Made by a program: the position numbers and the translations under genes. Positions 43,591-52,207 of a stretch of DNA of 64,000 nucleotides are shown here, in pieces. Below the pieces are notes generated by a model. That model ran no database searches. It was not told the origin of the DNA and saw only the letters and a program-made list of their open reading frames with translations. Source of the DNA: UBA7067 sp051880615 (GTDB lineage: Bacteria; Bacillota; Clostridia; Oscillospirales; Acutalibacteraceae); contig JBJEOH010000034.1 of assembly GCA_051880615.1 (NCBI GenBank), forward strand, positions 248,001 to 312,000, given 5' to 3'. Within the stretch, counting starts at the first letter, position 1. Every line of letters starts with the position of its first letter.

Positions 43591-45963
43591 TCACAGCTTA
43601 ATATTAATCATTTTGTGAAGCTTCATTTTATCCGCAAGCTTGTTGAACGCAACAAATAAAGCAACGCTTGCGGCAAGAATAATTGCGATTAAAACGAGCA
43701 TTTTAAGGCTGAACGGATTTGTACCGAAAAACCAGCCGAACACGGTAATTCCAAGCGCCATTCCGCCTGTGCATACTATAAGCAGTGCAGTCCTTATCGC
43801 GTTGAACGGGATACTGATTTTTGCGATAAGCATTATTCCCGCAAGAGATAAAATAATAACCTGTAGGGTCGAATATTCAATATCAGTAGTACCGAGTGTG
43901 ACATGAAGTATAACATTCAGTACTGTCATCAGTATGACAACGAGTGCGCCGGGCAGTGCCCTTGATATTACATTTATAAAGAAGTTGCCGCGTACCCTTT
44001 CGTGATTAGGCTCCAGCGCAAGCACAAATGACGGCAGACCAATCGCAAATGCGCTGACGAGCGTCATCTGTATCGGCTCAATCGGGTAGGAGAGAGGTAA
44101 CAGCACGAACAGCACGCTGAGTATTGACGAGTAAATTGTTTTTACAATGAACAGCGACGCACTGCGCTGAATGTTGTTTATTGAACGCCTGCCCTCGGCA
44201 ACAACCTTTGGCATTGACGAAAAGTCGGAGTCCATCAGAACGAGCTGTGACACATTTCTTGCCGCCTCGCTGCCGCTTGCCATTGCAACGCTGCAATCGG
44301 CTTCCTTAAGCGCAAGTACATCGTTAACGCCGTCACCTGTCATTGCAACAGTGTGACCTGCCTCTTTAAGTGCAAGCACAAACGCCTTTTTCTGGTCGGG
44401 AGTTACTCTGCCGAATACGGAATATTTTAAAATCGCTTCTTTTATGTCCTCGTCTGTCTTGAGAGTTGAGGCGTCAATGTATTTATCGTAGTTTTTAAGT
44501 CCTGCTTCCTTTGCTATGTTTGCAACGGTATGCACATTATCGCCTGAAATTATCTTAAGCTCAACACCCTGTGAGGCAAAAAATTCAAGCGTGTCGTGCG
44601 CACTGTCACGAACTTTGTCTTTGATGACAAGAATTCCGATAGCCTTTAAATTATCAGGAAGCTCCTCGCCGTTAAAGTCATTGTCAGAGCGTGCAACGGC
44701 GAGAACTCTGAAGTTGCCTGAGTATTTTTCTATAGTATCTGCAACGCTTTCGGGGATAATATCCCTGAAGATAAATTCCGCAGCGCCGAGCACAAGCGAA
44801 CCGTCCTTGCCGAAATACGCTCCGCTCCATTTCTTGGCGGAGGAGAACGGGTGAATCTTTTCGGCTTTTCTGCCGTCCTTGCCGCTGTACTTGGCTTTTA
44901 CTGCGTTATAGGTCGGGTTGTCGTCGCTCAGCGAATTTGTCAGAGCGTTGAGCGCGTCACAAAGCTCGGCTTCTGTAGTGCCGTTTACAGGTATAGACTT
45001 GTGAATAACCATAAGACCCTCGGTAATTGTTCCTGTCTTGTCAAGGCACAGCATATCTACCCTTGCCAGCGTTTCAATACAATAAAGCTCCTGCACAAGA
45101 ACATTGTGATTTGAAAGGCGTATCACGCCGACGGCAAGCACTGTGCTCGTCAGAAGGATAAGCCCCTCGGGTATCATTCCGACAAGAGCCGCTACAACAT
45201 GGGTGACGGTTTCGGGAATATTTCCGTTGTTTTGAAAATACTGGTTAACACAGAGCAATGCGCCGATAGGGAAGATTGCGATTGAGATCATCTTAATAAT
45301 CTTGTTCAGCGTGCGCATTATCTCGGAATTGACTTTTTTAACATACTTTGCTCCGCTGAACACCGTTGAGGCGTAGTTGTCGTTTCCGATATGCTCCGCC
45401 TTGCAGCGGCATTTGCCGCTTACAATAAAGCTGCCCGATAACAGTGTGTCGCCGGGCTTTTTATGTATCGGCTCGGATTCGCCCGTAAGCAGCGACTCGT
45501 TCACATCGACCTCACTTGTCATTACGATGCAGTCGGTCGGCACTTGATTGCCCGATGAAAGCTCGATTACATCGTCAAGGACAATATCGTTTACGGCGAT
45601 TTCCTGTATTTTGCCGTTTCTTATTGCTTTTGTTTTTGTCTGATTTATTATCGAGAGTCTGTCAACCGTGCGTTTGGCTCGTATCTCCTGAAAAATACCG
45701 ATTGCAATATTTGCAAGAATGACGAGCATAAACAGCATATTCTTGTATGAGCCGACAAGCAGAACCGCTATAGCGAGAACTATATTAATAAGGTTAAACA
45801 GAGTGCAGATGTTGTCGGCAAAAATTCTCGGTATGCTCTTTGTCGGAAGGGTTGATTCCTTGTTATACAGCCCGTCGCGCATACGGCGTTCAACCTGCTC
45901 CTGCGTCAGTCCGTATTCTGCCGTGGGATTAAGGCGATTGAGACTGTTTGGTTCGTTGTTCAT
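43591..45963 (-). CDS. Cation-transporting P-type ATPase (CtpE-like)
   Basis: A 790-residue P-type ATPase. Features in order: N-terminal cation ATPase segment (YGLTQEQVERR), TM1-2, actuator LLTGESEP, TM3-4 with the transport motif VGMIPEGL, phosphorylation site CLDKTGT, MTGDGVNDVLALKEAD, and six C-terminal TM helices. LVQELYCIETLARVDMLCLD resembles mycobacterial CtpE, which takes up calcium, more than MgtA or heavy-metal pumps. The cation is not certain. The start at 45963 follows GGCGGTGAT. Confidence 0.92.
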   Translation of the reverse strand: MNNEPNSLNRLNPTAEYGLTQEQVERRMRDGLYNKESTLPTKSIPRIFADNICTLFNLINIVLAIAVLLVGSYKNMLFMLVILANIAIGIFQEIRAKRTVDRLSIINQTKTKAIRNGKIQEIAVNDIVLDDVIELSSGNQVPTDCIVMTSEVDVNESLLTGESEPIHKKPGDTLLSGSFIVSGKCRCKAEHIGNDNYASTVFSGAKYVKKVNSEIMRTLNKIIKMISIAIFPIGALLCVNQYFQNNGNIPETVTHVVAALVGMIPEGLILLTSTVLAVGVIRLSNHNVLVQELYCIETLARVDMLCLDKTGTITEGLMVIHKSIPVNGTTEAELCDALNALTNSLSDDNPTYNAVKAKYSGKDGRKAEKIHPFSSAKKWSGAYFGKDGSLVLGAAEFIFRDIIPESVADTIEKYSGNFRVLAVARSDNDFNGEELPDNLKAIGILVIKDKVRDSAHDTLEFFASQGVELKIISGDNVHTVANIAKEAGLKNYDKYIDASTLKTDEDIKEAILKYSVFGRVTPDQKKAFVLALKEAGHTVAMTGDGVNDVLALKEADCSVAMASGSEAARNVSQLVLMDSDFSSMPKVVAEGRRSINNIQRSASLFIVKTIYSSILSVLFVLLPLSYPIEPIQMTLVSAFAIGLPSFVLALEPNHERVRGNFFINVISRALPGALVVILMTVLNVILHVTLGTTDIEYSTLQVIILSLAGIMLIAKISIPFNAIRTALLIVCTGGMALGITVFGWFFGTNPFSLKMLVLIAIILAASVALFVAFNKLADKMKLHKMINIKL

Positions 45964-46226
45964 TTTATCACCGCCAATTTTAAATTTTATTTGATATTCA
46001 TAGAGATATTTTATTGCATTATTCTTAATCATATCATAATCGGAAATCTATTACAATAAATAATATGTGAAGTACTGCCATAAAAGAAAAATTTTTGATA
46101 AAACCTTTTTTTCAAGCTGTTTTTCGCCTGTGTGCGGATAAAATTGCTTTGGAATATTATTTTTTGGTGTTTATAGCGCCGCTTTTTGATGAAAGATATT
46201 AATGCAAGAGTTTGGAGGTGATAAAA

Positions 46227-47450
46227 ATGAGAGCAAGGAAAATTTTTAAATTCTGTTATGCTGTGACGGCTCTTTCGGCTCTTGCGCTGTTCGGCTACAC
46301 TGCCTTTTGTGCATCATCAATTCCCGACAGCTTTACGGTGACTGATGAAAGCACCGTGCAGGATTTGAGTGCAATGCCCGCGCTTACCATTGTCAAGGAC
46401 GAAGAAGTTATGGCAGACGGACAAAGCGGCGGTAACGGACAGCTTGTATTTGCTAATATATTTCCCGTTAAGAGTGTAAGTATTACAAACCGCGAGGATA
46501 TTAAGGTTATACCGGGCGGAACACCGTTTGGCGTTGAAATTTTCACACAGGGCGTTCTGGCGGTTAAAACCGAGGAAATTGTCGCCGACGGCAAGGTGTG
46601 TTCTCCTGCTGTTGACGCCGGAATAATGGTGGGCGACACTATAAAAAGCGTAAACGGCAATGTGGTAATGAGCAATTCACAGCTTTCAAAGATAGTAAAT
46701 AACAGCAAGGGTGAACCGCTTGTATTTGAAATAAGCCGTGAAGAACAGTGCTTTACCACAAGCGTTACACCTGTGAAAACAGGCGATGAATATAAAATCG
46801 GATTATGGATACGCGACAGCTCGGCAGGCATAGGTACTACGACATTTTTCTGTGAGGAAAACAGCGGCTTTGCCGGACTTGGACACGGAATATGCGATGT
46901 TGACACAGGCGGAATTATGACGCTTGACCACGGCGAGATTCTGAATGCGAACATTGATACCATAACAAAAGGTATAGAAGGAACACCGGGCAGTCTTAAC
47001 GGGCATTTTGAGTTCGGCGCAGTAGGCGCGCTTAACGACAATATGGAAACAGGCGTTTACGGCACTGTTAAGGAAATTCCCGACAATCATAAAAATGAGG
47101 TTTCTGTTGCTTCAATTCAGGAAGTAAAGACAGGTAAGGCGACTCTGCTTACAACATTAAGTGGTGATGAGCCGGGCGAATATGACATTGAGATTGAGAG
47201 TATCGGCTATGACGAAAACAACAAAACAAAGAATATGGTTATCAGAATAACAGATGAGGAGCTTCTTGAAAAGACAGGCGGAATAGTGCAGGGTATGAGC
47301 GGAAGTCCGATATTGCAGGACGGAAAGCTTGTTGGTGCGGTGACTCATGTTTTTGTGAATGCACCCGATAAGGGCTATGCGATTTTTGCCGAAAATATGC
47401 TGTCTGACTATATTGAATCGACAGGACTGTATGAGAATACTGCGGCGTAA
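46227..47450 (+). CDS. spoIVB: SpoIVB signalling peptidase
   Basis: A 407-residue serine peptidase of family S55, secreted from the forespore to trigger sigma-K activation. An N-terminal TM/signal, a PDZ domain (about 115-195, VDAGIMVGDTIKSVNG) and the peptidase with GLGHGICDVDTG (His) and QGMSGSPILQDGKLVGAVTH (Ser in GMSGS). Strong GGAGGTGAT. Located immediately before spo0A as in Bacillus and Clostridium. Expected forespore sigma factor control; no confident promoter identified in the 263-base gap before it. Confidence 0.97.
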   Translation: MRARKIFKFCYAVTALSALALFGYTAFCASSIPDSFTVTDESTVQDLSAMPALTIVKDEEVMADGQSGGNGQLVFANIFPVKSVSITNREDIKVIPGGTPFGVEIFTQGVLAVKTEEIVADGKVCSPAVDAGIMVGDTIKSVNGNVVMSNSQLSKIVNNSKGEPLVFEISREEQCFTTSVTPVKTGDEYKIGLWIRDSSAGIGTTTFFCEENSGFAGLGHGICDVDTGGIMTLDHGEILNANIDTITKGIEGTPGSLNGHFEFGAVGALNDNMETGVYGTVKEIPDNHKNEVSVASIQEVKTGKATLLTTLSGDEPGEYDIEIESIGYDENNKTKNMVIRITDEELLEKTGGIVQGMSGSPILQDGKLVGAVTHVFVNAPDKGYAIFAENMLSDYIESTGLYENTAA

Positions 47451-47536
47451 AGCAACATTGCAAGATTACCATAAAACTCAAAGTATTGATTAAAATGTAA
47501 AAATTCATTTTTTTCAAAAAAAATTCCTGTAACTAC

Positions 47537-47565
47537 TTGCATTATTTACCAAAATATGGTAATAT
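47537..47565 (+). promoter_or_regulatory. Candidate spo0A promoter with an internal palindrome
   Basis: TTGCAT (47537-47542), 17 bases, TAATAT (47560-47565). The spacer holds the inverted repeat TACCAAAATATGGTA, which could be an operator. Confidence 0.55.
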
Positions 47566-47598
47566 TGGTACAACAACAAAAGAGTTAGGGGATATACA

Positions 47599-48369
47599 AT
47601 GGAAAATAAGATTTTAGCAATTTTAACCGCAGAACCACAGGAATTTAGCAGAGAAGAGCTTGCTCAATTTGACAAATTCGGGATTGAGCTGTCGATTTGC
47701 GGCAAGGACGGAATTGAGCTTATGGAGCGCATAAACTCACTCAAGCCGAGGATTGTAATTTCAGATTTGTTTCTGAAGAGAATTGACGGAATAGGCGTTT
47801 TGAGAAGCGTATTGAACCAAAGCGAGAACGCACCGCAATTTGTAATGCTGTCAAGCTTTGACAGCCCTGTGCTTGAGCGCGAGGTAATAAACAGCGGTGC
47901 TTCACTGTTTGCTTCGTACCCCGTTGATACACAGGCTCTTGCAAATGAGATAGCGTCGCTTGTTAAGGGCGGAAAAACAGACAATATACGCCATCTGAGT
48001 GATGCCAAAGGCAATTCAATAGAAATGCAGGTGACTGAGATTCTGCATCAAATCGGCGTTCCCGCGCACATCAAGGGCTATCACTATCTCAGGCGTTCAA
48101 TTATAATGTCAATCGAAACACCCGAGATTATCAACGCAGTGACAAAGCAGCTTTATCCCTCTGTTGCCAAGATGTATGACACAACCTCGTCAAGGGTTGA
48201 GAGAGCCATACGCCACGCCATTGAGGTTGCGTGGGACAGGGGAGATGTCGATGTGCTGAACTCCTACTTCGGCTATACAATCCACAACGGCAGAGGTAAG
48301 CCGACAAACAGCGAGTTTATTGCAATGATTTCCGACAAGCTGAGATTACAGCTTAAGAATGCAGGATAA
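47599..48369 (+). CDS. spo0A: Sporulation transcription factor Spo0A with a degenerate receiver
   Basis: Master regulator of sporulation, 256 residues. The C-terminal DNA-binding domain is highly conserved (IGVPAHIKGYHYLRRSI, TTSSRVERAIRHAIEVAW, KPTNSEFIAM). The N-terminal receiver keeps the phosphorylated residue at the same number, Asp56 (VISDLFL), but the Asp10-Asp11 pair of Bacillus Spo0A is Thr10-Ala11 (LTAEPQEF) and the conserved Lys near 107-108 is Tyr (SYPVD). These are normally needed for Mg2+ binding and signal transmission. Promoter at 47537; shared strand with spoIVB. Confidence 0.96.
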   Translation: MENKILAILTAEPQEFSREELAQFDKFGIELSICGKDGIELMERINSLKPRIVISDLFLKRIDGIGVLRSVLNQSENAPQFVMLSSFDSPVLEREVINSGASLFASYPVDTQALANEIASLVKGGKTDNIRHLSDAKGNSIEMQVTEILHQIGVPAHIKGYHYLRRSIIMSIETPEIINAVTKQLYPSVAKMYDTTSSRVERAIRHAIEVAWDRGDVDVLNSYFGYTIHNGRGKPTNSEFIAMISDKLRLQLKNAG

Positions 48370-48389
48370 TTGAAATGTAATCGCACAAA

Positions 48390-48465
48390 AACAGAGCCAA
48401 GACTGATTACGGTCAAGGCTCTGTTAAAACGGCAGAGGCACACAGATTACCTGTGTGCCTCTGCC
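48390..48465. terminator. Double terminator between spo0A and adhE
   Basis: AACAGAGCC/GGCTCTGTT (48390-48425) is followed by a perfect 15-base stem GGCAGAGGCACACAG/CTGTGTGCCTCTGCC (48431-48465) with a T-rich tail; convergent genes on either side. Confidence 0.85.
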
Positions 48466-48490
48466 TTGTGTTGATTTTATTTATTAGCGA

Positions 48491-51109
48491 TTATTTCTTC
48501 TCGCCGTAGTAAGCCTCAAGATATATTTCCTTGATTTCGCTCATAAGCGGATATCTCGGGTTAGCGCCTGTGCACTGGTCGTCAAATGCATTCTCAACCA
48601 TCTCGTCAAGAGTTGCGAGGAAGTCCTCTTCCTTAATGCCATACTCTGCGATAGTCTTCTTGATGCCAACCTTAGCCTTAAGCTCGTCTATGCCCTTAAG
48701 GAAGTTCTCGAATACCTCTTCGTCGCTGTTGCCTGTGAATCCGCAGAAACGACCGCACTCAGCGTATCTCTCAAGAGTATGAGGATACTTGTACTGTGAG
48801 AAGGTACCCATCTTTGTCGGAACAGGGCAAGCGTTGAACTTCATAACAAGACTGATAAGAAGTGCGTTTGCTACGCCGTGCGGGAGGTGATGATAAGCGC
48901 CGAGCTTGTGAGCCATTGAGTGGCAAACACCGAGGAATGCGTTTGCAAAAGCCATACCTGCAAGAGTTGAAGCGTCAGCCATTTTCTCTCTTGCCTCAGG
49001 GTCGTTTGCACCGTTCTCGTATGCTCTCGGCAGGTAGTTGAAGATGCTCTTCATAGCCTTAAGAGCAAGACCGTCTGTATAGTCAGTAGCCATAATTGAA
49101 GCGTAAGCCTCAAGTGCGTGAGTCAGAGCGTCAATACCTGATGCGCTTGTAAGACCCTTAGGCTGGTTCATCATATTGTCAGCGTCGATGATAGCCATAT
49201 TCGGAAGAAGCTCGTAGTCAGCAAGAGGATACTTGATGCCTGTGTTCTCGTCTGTGATAACGGCAAACGGAGTAACCTCAGAGCCTGTACCTGATGAAGT
49301 CGGGATTGCAACGAAGGTTGCCTTTTCGCCCATCTTCGGGAAGGTGTAAACTCTCTTTCTGATATCCATAAAGCGCATAGCCATATCGAAGAAGTCTGCT
49401 TCCGGATGCTCATAGAGAACCCACATAATCTTACCTGCGTCCATAGCAGAACCGCCGCCGAGTGCGATAATTGTGTCAGGCTCGAAAGCTTTAATCTGCT
49501 TAACACCCTCAAGTGCGCAGCCGAGTGTCGGGTCCGGAGCAACATCGAAGAAGCACTGATGCTGAATTCCCATCTCGTCGAGCTTCTCCTCTATGCCCTT
49601 AGCGTAACCGTTCTTGTAAAGGAACTGGTCGGTAACGATGAATGCCTTTTTCTTGCCCATAACTGTGCCAAGCTCGTCAAGTGCAACCGGCATACAGCCC
49701 TTCTTAAAGTAAACCTTCTGTGGTGCTCTGAACCAAAGCATATTCTCTCTCCTCTCGGCAACAGTTTTGATATTGATAAGGTGCTTAACGCCGACATTCT
49801 CAGATACTGAGTTGCCGCCCCATGAGCCGCAGCCGAGTGTGAGTGACGGAGCAAGCTTGAAGTTGTAAAGGTCGCCGATGCCGCCGTGTGATGACGGAGT
49901 GTTGATAAGAACACGGCAGGTCTTCATAGCCTCATAGTGCTTCTGAATCTTCTCTGTTTCTGCCGGGTGAATATAAAGTGAAGAGGTGTGGCCGTAGCCG
50001 CCGTCTGCAACAAGTCTTTCAGCCTTTGCAAGAGCCTCGTCAAAGGTTTCAGCCTTGTAGAGTGCGAGAACAGGGGAGAGCTTTTCGTGAGCGAACTCCT
50101 CGCTGATGTCAACGCTTTCAACCTCACCGATGAGAATCTTTGTGCTTTCAGGAACATCAACGCCTGCAAGCGCAGCGATTGTGTGAGCCTTCTGACCAAC
50201 AATCTTAGCATTAAGTGCGCCGTTGATAATGATTGTCTTTCTTACCTTGTCAAGCTCGTCGCCCTTGAGGAAGTAGCAGCCTCTGTCTGCAAATTCCTTC
50301 TTAACTGCATCGTAAACATCTGCAAGAGCTGTAACTGACTGCTCAGACGCACAAATCATACCGTTGTCAAATGTTTTTGAATGAATGATTGAGTTAACAG
50401 CTACCTTGATGTCTGCTGTTGAGTCGATGATAACAGGTGTGTTACCTGCGCCAACGCCGAGAGCCGGCTTGCCTGATGAATAAGCAGCCTTAACCATTCC
50501 CGGACCGCCTGTTGCAAGGATTGTGTCTGAACCCTTCATAACCTCGTTTGTAAGCTCAAGCGACGGAACATCAATCCAGCTGATGATTCCCTCCGGAGCG
50601 CCTGCTGCTACTGCAGCGTCAAGAACAACCTTTGCTGCTGCAATAGTTGACTTCTTTGCTCTCGGGTGTGGGCTGATGATGATTGCGTTTCTTGTCTTAA
50701 GCGCGATAAGAGTTTTGAAGATTGCTGTTGATGTCGGGTTTGTTGTCGGGATAACCGCAGCGATAAGACCGATAGGCTCTGCAACCTTTTTGATGCCGAA
50801 AGCCTTGTCTTCTTCAATTACGCCGCAGGTTTTCTCATCTTTATATTTGTTATAGATATATTCTGCTGCATAGTGGTTTTTGATAACCTTATCTTCTACG
50901 ATACCCATGCCTGTTTCCTCAACTGCCATTTTTGCGAGAGGAATACGCTCTTTGTTGGCAGCGATTGCAGCTGCCTTGAAGATTTTGTCAACCTGCTCCT
51001 GTGTGTAGGTTGCAAATACCTTCTGGGCTTCTCTCATAGCGTTCATTTTAGCAATGAGAGCATCAACATTATCGATAATTTCCGGTACCGCTGTTTCTTT
51101 CTTAGCCAT
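48491..51109 (-). CDS. adhE: Bifunctional acetaldehyde-CoA / alcohol dehydrogenase
   Basis: An 872-residue fermentation enzyme reducing acetyl-CoA to ethanol with two NADH. The N-terminal CoA-acylating aldehyde dehydrogenase (1 to about 440) has the catalytic Cys in NGMICASEQS. The C-terminal iron alcohol dehydrogenase (about 450-872) has GGGSAMDAGK, and the Fe-binding HSMAHKLG and HHLPHG. It forms spirosomes in other species. Start at 51109 follows GGAGGAG; an ATG 15 bases upstream overlaps that site. Regulated by a strong promoter with a Rex-like operator. Confidence 0.98.
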   Translation of the reverse strand: MAKKETAVPEIIDNVDALIAKMNAMREAQKVFATYTQEQVDKIFKAAAIAANKERIPLAKMAVEETGMGIVEDKVIKNHYAAEYIYNKYKDEKTCGVIEEDKAFGIKKVAEPIGLIAAVIPTTNPTSTAIFKTLIALKTRNAIIISPHPRAKKSTIAAAKVVLDAAVAAGAPEGIISWIDVPSLELTNEVMKGSDTILATGGPGMVKAAYSSGKPALGVGAGNTPVIIDSTADIKVAVNSIIHSKTFDNGMICASEQSVTALADVYDAVKKEFADRGCYFLKGDELDKVRKTIIINGALNAKIVGQKAHTIAALAGVDVPESTKILIGEVESVDISEEFAHEKLSPVLALYKAETFDEALAKAERLVADGGYGHTSSLYIHPAETEKIQKHYEAMKTCRVLINTPSSHGGIGDLYNFKLAPSLTLGCGSWGGNSVSENVGVKHLINIKTVAERRENMLWFRAPQKVYFKKGCMPVALDELGTVMGKKKAFIVTDQFLYKNGYAKGIEEKLDEMGIQHQCFFDVAPDPTLGCALEGVKQIKAFEPDTIIALGGGSAMDAGKIMWVLYEHPEADFFDMAMRFMDIRKRVYTFPKMGEKATFVAIPTSSGTGSEVTPFAVITDENTGIKYPLADYELLPNMAIIDADNMMNQPKGLTSASGIDALTHALEAYASIMATDYTDGLALKAMKSIFNYLPRAYENGANDPEAREKMADASTLAGMAFANAFLGVCHSMAHKLGAYHHLPHGVANALLISLVMKFNACPVPTKMGTFSQYKYPHTLERYAECGRFCGFTGNSDEEVFENFLKGIDELKAKVGIKKTIAEYGIKEEDFLATLDEMVENAFDDQCTGANPRYPLMSEIKEIYLEAYYGEKK

Positions 51110-51174
51110 GATTTTCTCCTCCATTTTAAAGTGAATTAAATAAATAAAATCAACAGAACTTTTTCTGTAGTTTC

Positions 51175-51203
51175 ATTATATGAGATTGTTAAAAATTTGT
51201 CAA
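51175..51203 (-). promoter_or_regulatory. Consensus adhE promoter overlapped by a Rex-like operator
   Basis: On the minus strand TTGACA (51198-51203), 17 bases, TATAAT (51175-51180), a perfect consensus. TTGTTAAAAATTTGTCAA at 51186-51203 matches the Rex pattern TTGTTAA-N4-TTAACAA with one perfect half and 5 of 7 in the other, and covers the -35 box and spacer. Rex is an NADH-sensing repressor of fermentation genes. Confidence 0.75.
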
Positions 51204-51224
51204 TATCTTTTTCAAGTGAAATTT

Positions 51225-51281
51225 TTGTAAAATCCGCCTTGCTTTTCCGGTGTGTTTTTATCGGCAGAGCAAGACGGATTT
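51225..51281 (-). terminator. Terminator of the dCMP deaminase gene
   Basis: AAATCCGTCTTGC/GCAAGGCGGATTT on the minus strand: 13 pairs including one G-U which is a mismatch on the plus strand, with a long loop and TTTT after it. The remainder of the 336-base gap 51110-51445 holds the adhE promoter and otherwise nothing I can name. Confidence 0.6.
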
Positions 51282-51445
51282 CTGATGGTCTGATTTGTAT
51301 ATTTTCGTTATTACACGCAATAACATTTATGTAATTTGACGATTATTTTGTCGGAAAAAGCCGGCAAAAAATAAGGCAAAATGAGTTTTAAACAACATTT
51401 TTTCTATTGCATTTTCATTCTTTGGGCAAAACAGAGAAATGAAGA

Positions 51446-51934
51446 TTAATACCCAAAAACTCCGTCAAGGCTTTCGTCGTTATTTACCCAGTCGTCAACA
51501 TATATTGCGGTGAATTTCGTTTTTGAATTTCTGATGATAACCTTTTTTATTCCCGAGTTTATTATCATTCTCTTGCACATAGCGCAGGAGTTTGCGTCCT
51601 CAATATATTCGCCCGTTCTTGCGTTTTTACCGACAAGGTACATCGTAGCGCCTATCATATCGTTTCGTGCGGCGTGAATAATGGCGTTTGCCTCTGCGTG
51701 AACACTGCGGCACAGCTCATACCGCTCACCACGCGGAATATTCTTGGTTTCTCTTATGCAGTGACCGAGGTCAATGCAGTTGCGCCTGCCTCTTGGTGCG
51801 CCGACATAGCCTGTTGAAATTATCTGGTCACGGTTTACGATAATTGCGCCGAAATTGCGCCTTAAACAGGTGCCCCTCTCCAGAACTGTTTCTGCTATGT
51901 CAAGGTAATAATTGTTCTTGTCAATTCTGTCCAT
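51446..51934 (-). CDS. Deoxycytidylate deaminase family protein
   Basis: A 162-residue zinc deaminase of the dCMP deaminase/ComEB type. The zinc site is HAEANAI (His and catalytic Glu) with SCAMCKR (two Cys). RNFGAIIVNRDQIISTGYVGAPRG fits the dCMP group. It supplies dUMP for thymidylate synthesis; ComEB-like relatives occur beside competence genes, not seen here. Weakly G-rich Shine-Dalgarno GGGGGCGAG. Confidence 0.9.
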   Translation of the reverse strand: MDRIDKNNYYLDIAETVLERGTCLRRNFGAIIVNRDQIISTGYVGAPRGRRNCIDLGHCIRETKNIPRGERYELCRSVHAEANAIIHAARNDMIGATMYLVGKNARTGEYIEDANSCAMCKRMIINSGIKKVIIRNSKTKFTAIYVDDWVNNDESLDGVFGY

Positions 51935-51987
51935 TATGCTCGCCCCCGAACTGATTTTTATTAGGTATTAGTATTATATACAAATAT

Positions 51988-52016
51988 ATAATAGCTTATT
52001 TTGCATAGATAATCAA
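51988..52016 (-). promoter_or_regulatory. Promoter of the dCMP deaminase gene
   Basis: On the minus strand TTGATT (52011-52016), 17 bases, TATTAT (51988-51993). Confidence 0.65.
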
Positions 52017-52142
52017 CAGGGTAAAGGTGACAAATAATTCAGGACTTGTTTGTGTAATCGTTATTCCTATTTTCTTTGTCGGAAACATCATTTGCTTTTC
52101 GTGTATAAAATCACAAAATTTCAGAGAATTTATACATTTCGC

Positions 52143-52171
52143 TTGCATTTTGCCGTAAGCTATATTATCAT
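52143..52171 (+). promoter_or_regulatory. Candidate promoter of the amino-acid ABC operon
   Basis: TTGCAT (52143-52148), 17 bases, TATCAT (52166-52171); the start codon is 36 bases downstream. A TATAAT at 52170-52175 could be used instead with a longer spacer. Confidence 0.45.
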
Positions 52172-52207
52172 ATAATTTAACAATATGTTAAGAAAAGAGG
52201 ACTAACA

